Source: Clostridia bacterium (GTDB lineage: Bacteria > Bacillota > Clostridia > Oscillospirales > CAG-272). Taken from it: 5,246 nucleotides of DNA. The DNA is taken from the NCBI GenBank assembly GCA_017559555.1, contig JAFYRH010000006.1, forward strand, positions 1 through 5,246, read 5' to 3'. The notes under the pieces were generated by a model. The model did not search any database, had not been told where the DNA came from, and was given only the letters and a program-made list of their open reading frames with translations. Positions 1-4,950 of this stretch are shown here, in pieces. Positions within the stretch are counted from its first letter, which is position 1; every line of letters starts with the position of its first letter. A program made the position numbers and the translations under genes.

Positions 1-176
1 ATAATTGGAAAAAGATTATGAAAGAATATCGTGCTTTAGGCATTCCTAAAGAATACGATTATACTGAAATTTTACCTCTCGATAATGAATCTCTTAAATG
101 GTACAATCTTAATAGTGAAAAACAGAGAAAGGAGAAAATGCGTGAACAAAACTCAATCCCCAAAAAGCGCAAATAA
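1..176 (+). CDS. C-terminal part of an unrecognised protein (5' end outside the window)
   Basis: The frame read from base 3 is open from the window edge to TAA at 174-176, giving about 57 residues. I do not recognise the family. The visible part begins NWKKIMKEYRALGIPKEY, continues with an acidic and aromatic stretch (DYTEILPLDNES), and ends in a very basic tail (SEKQRKEKMREQN, then PKKRK). It has no membrane segment and no cysteine. A short independent ORF could instead begin at ATG 18-20, which has only a weak GGAA upstream (7-10), so a longer gene cut by the window edge is more likely. The DNA is clearly richer in A+T than the genes downstream. The last 35 bases overlap the start of the carboxypeptidase gene in another frame, so the two may be translationally coupled in one operon. 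The coding call rests only on the open frame and its plausible composition. Confidence 0.5.
   Translation, partial: NWKKIMKEYRALGIPKEYDYTEILPLDNESLKWYNLNSEKQRKEKMREQNSIPKKRK
128..134 (+). promoter_or_regulatory. Ribosome binding site that sets the GTG start of the carboxypeptidase
   Basis: AAAGGAG at 128-134 lies 7 nt upstream of GTG 142-144. The earlier in-frame ATG at 85 has no purine-rich site before it and would put about 19 charged residues ahead of the membrane segment. The GTG is therefore preferred. The site itself lies inside the end of the upstream reading frame. Confidence 0.75.
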
Positions 177-1242
177 GAAATTTGACAGCGAAGTGATTAC
201 AGCTGTTTTTTTGCTTTTCCTCTCCGTTCTTTTGATTTTTACCGTTGGTGTATTGATCTTTCGCTCATGCGAAAATGGGGAGATCTCCGGCTTTCCGCAA
301 GAAATTGTAACAACGCCGAGCACCGATGTTCCCACAACACCGCTTACGAGCAAGCCTTATTTTAGCGAGCAGTCCCAAACAGTTTCGTTTAATACCTCTT
401 CGCAATATATTGTTTTGACGAATGAGAAAACCGGAGAAATTATAGCATCTCTTTCTTCGGGAACGCGTTTTTCGCCTGCCTCTATGACAAAAGTTATGAC
501 ACTGATTGTAATGTGTGAGCGATTGAGCGAGAACGATTTGAATGAAACGATTACTTTCACATCTGAAATGTATAATTATGTTAGAAGCGGTAATTATGCC
601 GATAGCACGAATTACGGCATAGATCCGGACGATGAGTACAAAATAAAGGATCTTCTTTACGGAATAGGACTAAAGTCTGCATCCGATTGCGTTTTGCCGG
701 TAGTCTTGCATTTGGCAGGTACAGAGGACCAGTTTGTAGCTTGGATGAATGAAAAAGTAGCCGAATTAGGGCTTGAAAACACACACTTTGATAATCCCAT
801 CGGCTATGAGAGCCAAAACAACTATACAACTGCCGAAGATATGTCTCAAATTATGGCATACGCTATGAAAAACGAGTTGGTACGTTCTACATTGAGCAAA
901 GAGACTCATCAATCAACCGCAGCGGGGTATAGTTCAACCGGTGAATATAAGCCATCTTTCCCGATTACCTTTTACAGCTCACTTTTTGGAATGAATGATG
1001 GAAGTCGTATGTACAACTATAAAAAAACATACGGTGTGGATTTCAAATTGGAAACCGCAAAGCTTTTGGCAGGCAAAACGGGATATTTGGAAAATGGCGG
1101 TGTCAAAAACCATTGTCTTGTTGTTTACCTCAAGGATATTGATTCCGATGCGCACTATATTCTTGTTGTAGGCGGTGGAACAGAGCAGCAAGCCGCTACA
1201 ATGAAGGATATCAAAAACATTTTGGATACATACATAAAATAA
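142..1242 (+). CDS. Membrane-anchored D-alanyl-D-alanine carboxypeptidase (peptidase family S11, low-molecular-mass PBP)
   Basis: This 366-residue protein should remove the terminal D-Ala from peptidoglycan pentapeptides outside the membrane, limiting cross-linking. Residues 19-40 form one hydrophobic segment after a basic N-terminus, so it is probably a signal anchor. A Thr/Pro/Ser-rich linker follows (about 54-72), and the S11 domain runs from about 85 to the end. Seen motifs: SMTK with nucleophile Ser114 and Lys117, and KTG at 312-314. The second motif, normally SxN, reads SAS (179-181, then Asp182). The spacing from Ser114 to the second motif (65) is close to E. coli PBP5 (66), but the stretch to KTG is about 29 residues longer, so there is an insertion between the motifs. 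No PBP5_C domain or C-terminal amphipathic anchor is present. The family is DacA/DacF-like; I cannot tell a housekeeping from a sporulation type. The GTG start follows AAAGGAG. Confidence 0.9.
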   Translation: MNKTQSPKSANKKFDSEVITAVFLLFLSVLLIFTVGVLIFRSCENGEISGFPQEIVTTPSTDVPTTPLTSKPYFSEQSQTVSFNTSSQYIVLTNEKTGEIIASLSSGTRFSPASMTKVMTLIVMCERLSENDLNETITFTSEMYNYVRSGNYADSTNYGIDPDDEYKIKDLLYGIGLKSASDCVLPVVLHLAGTEDQFVAWMNEKVAELGLENTHFDNPIGYESQNNYTTAEDMSQIMAYAMKNELVRSTLSKETHQSTAAGYSSTGEYKPSFPITFYSSLFGMNDGSRMYNYKKTYGVDFKLETAKLLAGKTGYLENGGVKNHCLVVYLKDIDSDAHYILVVGGGTEQQAATMKDIKNILDTYIK

Positions 1243-1255
1243 AATATTATCACAC

Positions 1256-1303
1256 AAGCGCCTTCTTGCATACACTATATGTAGATTATGTAAGGAGGCG
1301 TTT
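1256..1303 (+). promoter_or_regulatory. Long hairpin burying the Amidase_6 gene's ribosome binding site; terminator-like
   Basis: Bases 1256-1270 can pair with 1289-1303 over 15 consecutive positions, including three G-U pairs (1258-1301, 1264-1295, 1268-1291), with no bulge. The core is CGCCTTCTT against AAGGAGGCG. A run of four T (1301-1304, then ATT) follows the GC-rich part, so the structure resembles an intrinsic terminator for the carboxypeptidase transcript. The right arm contains the whole AAGGAGG ribosome binding site (1292-1298) of the next gene, 9 nt before its ATG. The 18-nt loop has a further possible small stem (TACA 1271-1274 with TGTA 1280-1283). The pairing is directly visible; termination and translational control are inferred. 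Confidence 0.6.
1269..1277 (+). promoter_or_regulatory. Possible sporulation-sigma (SigE/SigK-like) -10 element inside the hairpin
   Basis: CATACACTA matches the -10 consensus known for mother-cell sigma factors of Bacillus (SigE CATACANT; SigK CATANNNTA). A -35 element at proper spacing is not clear: AATATT (1243-1248) would be 20 nt away and CACA (1251-1254) only 14 nt. A start about 7-9 nt downstream of the -10 would fall near 1284, after the left hairpin arm, giving an mRNA with a free ribosome binding site. This is a motif match only and may be chance in AT-rich DNA. Confidence 0.3.
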
Positions 1304-1307
1304 TATT

Positions 1308-1871
1308 ATGCTGATACAAAAACCATACAATCGCACGCGAGCCGTGGAGTATGCCAAAACGTGGGCGCTGTCTCGCAATCCGCTCTTTTTTGATTTTACG
1401 GGGATTGGCGGCAATTGCACCAATTTTGTTTCACAATGCTTGCTTGCAGGGAGCTGCACAATGAATTATACACCCGGTGTTGGATGGTATTACATATCCT
1501 CAAACGACCGAGCCCCGGCTTGGAGTAGTGTAGAGTTTCTTTATGATTTTTTAACGCAAAAGTTCACCAACGAGAATGGTGGTATTGGTCCTTTTGCAAG
1601 CGAAGTTCCACGCGAGAGGGCGGAAATCGGTGACGTTGTGCAATATGCAAATGACGAAGGCGATTGGTACCATACGGTGATTATCACGGAAAAAGATGGC
1701 GATGAGATTCTTGTCAGCGCACAGTCAAACGATGCGCTCGACCGTCCGATTTCTACTTATAATTTCGCGGCGGCACGTTTTTTGCATATAGAAGGAGTGA
1801 GGATATCCCTGGACGATGATATTTGTTATTCCATTCTTTTGCGTGGTGGTGTTGATGAAAATCAAACATAA
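1308..1871 (+). CDS. Amidase_6-type domain protein (putative papain/NlpC-like cysteine amidase)
   Basis: This 187-residue protein is essentially one domain. The pattern fits the putative amidase family Amidase_6 (PF12671): YNRTRAVEYAKTWA near the N-terminus (7-20), then GGNCTNFVSQCLLAG (34-48) with Cys37 as likely nucleophile, a WYY/W region (60-72), GDVVQY (108-113), and WYHTVIIT (120-127) with His122 as likely catalytic base. Near the end is RFLHIEGVR (157-165). The common family form GDCTNF appears here as GNCTNF. After the catalytic His, the stretch SAQSNDALDRPIS (137-149) sits where I recall many relatives having a His (AHT-type), so a third active-site position may differ. There is no signal peptide or membrane segment, so it is cytoplasmic, packaged by another route, or mother-cell made; the substrate is unknown. 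ATG 1308 is chosen because AAGGAGG (1292-1298) lies 9 nt upstream. The gene ends at a strong terminator. Confidence 0.85.
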   Translation: MLIQKPYNRTRAVEYAKTWALSRNPLFFDFTGIGGNCTNFVSQCLLAGSCTMNYTPGVGWYYISSNDRAPAWSSVEFLYDFLTQKFTNENGGIGPFASEVPRERAEIGDVVQYANDEGDWYHTVIITEKDGDEILVSAQSNDALDRPISTYNFAAARFLHIEGVRISLDDDICYSILLRGGVDENQT

Positions 1872-1876
1872 AAGAG

Positions 1877-1906
1877 CCCCAACCGAATCTCGGTTGGGGA
1901 TTTTTT
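1877..1906. terminator. Bidirectional intrinsic terminator between convergent genes
   Basis: A perfect 10-bp stem, CCCCAACCGA (1877-1886) with TCGGTTGGGG (1890-1899), closes a 3-nt loop. It is followed by A and six T (1901-1906) for the plus strand. On the minus strand the stem is followed by CTCTTTTAT (complement of 1868-1876), so it can also end the BofC-like transcript. The stop codon of the minus-strand gene (1905-1907) lies inside the T run, and the Amidase_6 stop is 5 nt before the stem. Confidence 0.95.
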
Positions 1907-2324
1907 ATTCGTAGTTCTCTATAAGCTTTTGTAGGTCTTTCCAAGATTCCGCCCAAATACCCGTGGAGAGGATTTCACGCTCCTTTGTTGGTAAAAGCAT
2001 AGATTTGATTTCTAAATATTCAATCAAATATCCGTCCGCATCGTAAATACCGATGCGTTCTCCATCTAAGCGCAAGCAATAGCGCGTTTTTGTTTCGTCC
2101 TTTTCTTCAGCTTCGGGTGCGAGAACGGGAACATCCTCGTTTTCTATGTTTTTCATTGCTTCCACACAACCGTCCAACTCATTCACAAGCAGCGCGGCAC
2201 GTTCCTGCCACATCGAGGTTTCTGCTACGGCATTTCGCATCACCACAAGGCAGGTAATCGAAAGAGTGAGGCAAATAATGAGCAAAAAGCCGCACAAAAT
2301 TGCAAAAATTTTCGTTATGTCCAT
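1905..2324 (-). CDS. Small membrane protein with a BofC C-terminal-like domain
   Basis: This 139-residue protein has one N-terminal hydrophobic segment (about 6-28), a probably helical stretch (31-60), an acidic linker (61-79) and a compact C-terminal part (81-139). That part contains RYCLRLDGERIGIYDADGY, then LLPTKEREILSTGI, then a WKDLQKLIENYE end. The pattern 'hydrophobic strands, LPxxDRxxLxxGI, eeLxxLLEDYxS' is that of the BofC C-terminal domain, found in Bacillus BofC (which restrains the SpoIVB protease) and in many short clostridial membrane proteins. The likeness is from memory of the pattern. Function here is unknown, and a role in sporulation is only an inference. The single segment predicts an N-in, C-out topology. 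The start at 2324 is chosen because GGGAG (2332-2336 on the complement) lies 7 nt upstream; a longer in-frame start at 2498 would run into the divergent PBP gene. Confidence 0.8.
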   Translation of the reverse strand: MDITKIFAILCGFLLIICLTLSITCLVVMRNAVAETSMWQERAALLVNELDGCVEAMKNIENEDVPVLAPEAEEKDETKTRYCLRLDGERIGIYDADGYLIEYLEIKSMLLPTKEREILSTGIWAESWKDLQKLIENYE

Positions 2325-2385
2325 TTCTTTTCTCCCATCGCATTTTTTTGTAATATCGGTAAAGATAGCATCCCCATTTTTGTGT

Positions 2386-2414
2386 TTGATATGCGTGGTT
2401 GTGTGAAATACTAA
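2386..2414 (+). promoter_or_regulatory. Possible SigA-type promoter of the PBP gene
   Basis: TTGATA (2386-2391) matches five of six positions of TTGACA. With a 17-bp spacer the -10 would be TACTAA (2409-2414), a poor match; with a 15-bp spacer it would be AATACT (2407-2412). The resulting leader would be very short before AAGGAG and the ATG. Weak support. Confidence 0.3.
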
Positions 2415-2424
2415 CAAAAAAATC

Positions 2425-2430
2425 AAGGAG
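2425..2430 (+). promoter_or_regulatory. Ribosome binding site of the PBP gene
   Basis: AAGGAG lies 6 nt before ATG 2437-2439. It fixes this start, which is followed by a basic cytoplasmic tail and a membrane segment as expected for class A PBPs. Confidence 0.8.
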
Positions 2431-2436
2431 CAAAAA

Positions 2437-4896
2437 ATGAGGAAAAGAAGAGGAAGACAATCTCGTTTGCGGCGTTTTTTGTGGTGCGTGCTTTCCATCT
2501 TTTTTGGGATTGCACTTTTGATAGCCGTTTGTATTGCTTTTTATTTGACAAGAAATTTTTCTGTTTCTGCCGATGAACTTTTGCCAACACTTGGCGCGCA
2601 AACGCGCTCCCCGCAGTTTTATGTGTATCATTTTGACGACCGTACCAACCGAATTGGCGAGCGCGAGGTTATTACAGATGACGTTTGGGCAGGGAAGCAA
2701 ACAGCTTATGTCCCTTATCAAGAAATACCGCAGGCGATGATTGATGCCGTGGTTGCCATTGAAGACAAACGATTTTTTGAGCATCGCGGAGTGGATTGGT
2801 ATCGCACGTTTTCCGCGGTTGCAAATTATATTTTGGGCGGGAATGAACATTTTGGAGGTTCTACTTTGACACAACAGCTTGTCAAAAACCTCACGGGTGA
2901 AAATGCGCCTACTTGGAAGCGCAAGGTGCAGGAAATTTTATGGGCGCGTGATCTCGAACGCAAGCTCGATAAAACGCAAATTTTGGAGCTCTACCTCAAC
3001 GTGGTACACTTTTCCGATCAATGCGACGGAATTGCGGCAGCTGCCGAGCATTATTTTTCCAAAAACGTATCGGAGTTAACTCCTACGGAATGTACTGCCA
3101 TTATTGCTATCACCAACAATCCAAGCTACTACAACCCTATTAGGCACCCGGAAAACAACCGCGAGCGTCGTGATCTTATTCTAGAACAGATGCACGAGCA
3201 GGGATATTTGGAAACGGAATTGCTTGCGGAATTTCTTGCTTCTGATACGGTTCTCTCTGTTAAAGAGTCGGGCGGTGGAGGTTCTAACTCTTGGTACGTG
3301 GATATGGTGGTGGAAGACGTGATAGCGGATCTTACAGAAAAATACGGCATGAGCCGTTCTGCCGCGTCGCATCTTCTCTATACGGGAGGACTTCATATCG
3401 ATATGGCAATGGATCAAGAAATTCAAAAAAATGTTGAGGAATATTATCTTGCATCCGTTCGTATGCCAAAAAATCAAAAGGGGGAGTCGGCACAGTCGGC
3501 TATGATTGTAATAGACTCCAAAACGGGAGATATTCTCGGTGTTGCAGGTGCCATTGGGGAAAAGAGGGGGAACAGAGTGCAAAACTTTGCAACGCAAACC
3601 AAGCGCGCACCGGGCTCAACTATCAAGCCGCTCAGCGTGTATGCCCCCGCGCTTGAAGAAGGCATTATCAATTGGGCAAGCGTTTATGACGATGTTCCTA
3701 TCAAATTTGATGCAAACGGACGTTCTGTGTGGCCTAAGAACGCAAATAACACCTATCGGGGGCTAACCAACATTTCGTATGCGGTTGCACACTCTACCAA
3801 CACGGTGGCTTTGCGCGTGCTTGAAGATTTGGGTCTCTCTCGTGCTTATTTGTATGTCAAGGATCGCTTTCATCTCGACCTTGTTTCAACCTCAAGTGCC
3901 AACGATTGTGATTGGGCGGCATTGGGACTCGGACAACTCAATTACGGTGTTACTTTGCGCCAATTGACTACGGCTTATACGGCTTTTGCAGACGGTGGCG
4001 TGTATCATCCATATCGTTCCTATTATCGTGTGACCGATAGTGAGGGGAATATTCTGCTTTCACGCGCAGATGATGCCGAGCGCATTCTTTCACCCGAAAC
4101 AGCTGCTATTATGACAAAACTCCTCGAGGGAGTTGTAGAAAATGGAACCTCTTCCTCGATAACTTTGCAAAACCTTTGCGCTTGTGCCGGTAAAACGGGA
4201 ACCACGCAAAACGACCACGACCGTTGGTTTGTGGGATACACTCCCTCGCTTGTGTGTGGTGTTTGGTGCGGTTATGAATATCCGGAAGCACTTGAAGGGC
4301 GAAACCTTTGCACAAGTATTTGGAACAGCGTTATGCGCAGTATCGTGACCGAAAAAGGCGAAAAACGCGAATTTGACACACCGAGCACGGTTACCAAAGC
4401 AAATTACTGTCGCGATTCGGGTCAGCTTTTGGCAGAGGCTTGTCAAAAAGACCCTCGTGGCAACAGAGTTGAATCCGGATGGTTCACAAAAGAAACTTTG
4501 CCACGCACGTTCTGTACTTGCCACGTTCTTTGCGAGGCTTGCAAGTCGGGCGGCATCTGTCACGGGAATTGCCCAAAAGAAGAAAGGGAAGAGGTAGGAC
4601 TGATTCAAGTAGAGCGGCATTTCCCAAAGCAAGTGACGGTCAGCGATGCAGAATACGTTTGGCGCGGTGACCCGAATGAAATCTTACCCAATTCCAATCC
4701 AAAAGAAGCCTATTTTACGGAAAATCTTCCTAATTATTGCGGTATTTCGGGAACAAAAGAGCAATATAATCGCTCTTGCACGGTGCACACAAAAGAAGAA
4801 AATCCTCTCGTTGAAGAATTTGAAACCGAGGAATATGTGCGTCCAATGCCTTGGAATTTGCCAAAAAAGAGAATAAAAAAACACTCTCCCACATAG
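2437..4896 (+). CDS. Class A penicillin-binding protein, PBP1A type (peptidoglycan glycosyltransferase / DD-transpeptidase)
   Basis: This 819-residue bifunctional enzyme polymerises lipid II into glycan strands and cross-links stem peptides at the outer face of the membrane. Order: basic N-terminus (1-13), signal anchor (about 14-37), GT51 domain (about 80-260), linker with a Gly4-Ser stretch (279-283), transpeptidase domain (about 350-640), C-terminal tail (about 650-819). GT51 motifs: EDKRFFEHRGVD with catalytic Glu109; GGSTLTQQLVKN (140-151); KRKVQE with second Glu166, 57 residues on, the same spacing as in S. aureus PBP2; and ILELYLN (182-188). Transpeptidase motifs: STIK with Ser394 and Lys397, STN (453-455), KTGTT (586-590). 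All key residues are present, so both activities are expected. The tail is rich in cysteine (C658, C669, C693, C695, C699, C702, C708, C712, C768, C781) and ends basic; I see no PASTA or FN3 repeat. It stands alone, divergent from the BofC-like gene, and ends before a terminator. It corresponds to the PonA/MrcA type. Confidence 0.97.
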   Translation: MRKRRGRQSRLRRFLWCVLSIFFGIALLIAVCIAFYLTRNFSVSADELLPTLGAQTRSPQFYVYHFDDRTNRIGEREVITDDVWAGKQTAYVPYQEIPQAMIDAVVAIEDKRFFEHRGVDWYRTFSAVANYILGGNEHFGGSTLTQQLVKNLTGENAPTWKRKVQEILWARDLERKLDKTQILELYLNVVHFSDQCDGIAAAAEHYFSKNVSELTPTECTAIIAITNNPSYYNPIRHPENNRERRDLILEQMHEQGYLETELLAEFLASDTVLSVKESGGGGSNSWYVDMVVEDVIADLTEKYGMSRSAASHLLYTGGLHIDMAMDQEIQKNVEEYYLASVRMPKNQKGESAQSAMIVIDSKTGDILGVAGAIGEKRGNRVQNFATQTKRAPGSTIKPLSVYAPALEEGIINWASVYDDVPIKFDANGRSVWPKNANNTYRGLTNISYAVAHSTNTVALRVLEDLGLSRAYLYVKDRFHLDLVSTSSANDCDWAALGLGQLNYGVTLRQLTTAYTAFADGGVYHPYRSYYRVTDSEGNILLSRADDAERILSPETAAIMTKLLEGVVENGTSSSITLQNLCACAGKTGTTQNDHDRWFVGYTPSLVCGVWCGYEYPEALEGRNLCTSIWNSVMRSIVTEKGEKREFDTPSTVTKANYCRDSGQLLAEACQKDPRGNRVESGWFTKETLPRTFCTCHVLCEACKSGGICHGNCPKEEREEVGLIQVERHFPKQVTVSDAEYVWRGDPNEILPNSNPKEAYFTENLPNYCGISGTKEQYNRSCTVHTKEENPLVEEFETEEYVRPMPWNLPKKRIKKHSPT

Positions 4897-4909
4897 GTTT
4901 TAGGGAGAG
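4884..4909 (+). repeat. Inverted repeat spanning the PBP stop codon
   Basis: CTCTCCC (4884-4890) is the exact reverse complement of GGGAGAG (4903-4909), with a 12-nt loop that contains the TAG stop (4894-4896). No T run follows, so by itself it is not a terminator; it lies 8 nt before the terminator hairpin. CTCCC (4886-4890) could alternatively pair with GGGAG (4934-4938), the ribosome binding site of the next gene. Confidence 0.5.
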
Positions 4910-4917
4910 ATGCACAC

Positions 4918-4950
4918 AAAAACAGCATCTTTCGGGAGGTGCTGTTTTTT
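4918..4950 (+). terminator. Intrinsic terminator of the PBP gene, containing the next gene's ribosome binding site
   Basis: AACAGCATCT (4921-4930) pairs with AGGTGCTGTT (4937-4946), with one T-G pair, around a TTCGGG loop. Flanking A (4918-4920) and T (4947-4949) can extend it, and the run of six T is at 4945-4950. The loop and right arm hold GGGAGG (4934-4939), 9 nt before the TTG proposed as start of the downstream gene. Confidence 0.85.
4934..4939 (+). promoter_or_regulatory. Ribosome binding site of the TspO-like gene within the terminator hairpin
   Basis: GGGAGG is the only strong site upstream of the downstream reading frame and sits 9 nt before TTG 4949-4951. Half of it is in the loop and half in the stem. 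It supports the TTG start over ATG 4973, which has no good site before it. Confidence 0.5.

Larger units (their letters stand above)
2325..2436. promoter_or_regulatory. Divergent intergenic region between the BofC-like gene and the PBP gene
   Basis: These 112 bases must carry signals for both outward genes. On the minus strand there is GGGAG before the BofC-like start, and an extended -10-like TGCTATCTT (complement of 2363-2371) without a good -35. On the plus strand a possible promoter and the PBP ribosome binding site are listed separately. I see no strong operator palindrome. Confidence 0.5.

Noticed and set aside
85..141. Longer carboxypeptidase start at ATG 85
   Set aside because: No ribosome binding site before ATG 85, and the added residues overlap the upstream frame; GTG 142 has AAAGGAG at 7 nt.
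1266..1307. TTG 1266 as start of the Amidase_6 protein
   Set aside because: It lies in the hairpin with no site upstream; ATG 1308 has a full AAGGAGG and begins just before the conserved domain.
2325..2498. Longer N-terminus of the BofC-like protein (start at 2498 on the minus strand)
   Set aside because: It would overlap the start of the PBP gene and add a basic, low-complexity stretch with a second hydrophobic run; the internal ATG at 2324 has GGGAG at the right distance.
2179..2874. 231-codon open frame on the minus strand
   Set aside because: It lies opposite the PBP coding sequence and overlaps the BofC-like gene in another frame; the protein has no family likeness and reads as an antisense shadow.
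3262..3288. Gly4-Ser stretch in the PBP as a sign of an engineered fusion
   Set aside because: It lies in the natural linker between the GT51 and transpeptidase domains, and the flanks fit one native PBP1A protein.
4090..4632. 180-codon open frame on the minus strand
   Set aside because: Entirely opposite the transpeptidase domain and Cys-rich tail of the PBP, whose motifs are intact; no ribosome binding site or domain pattern.
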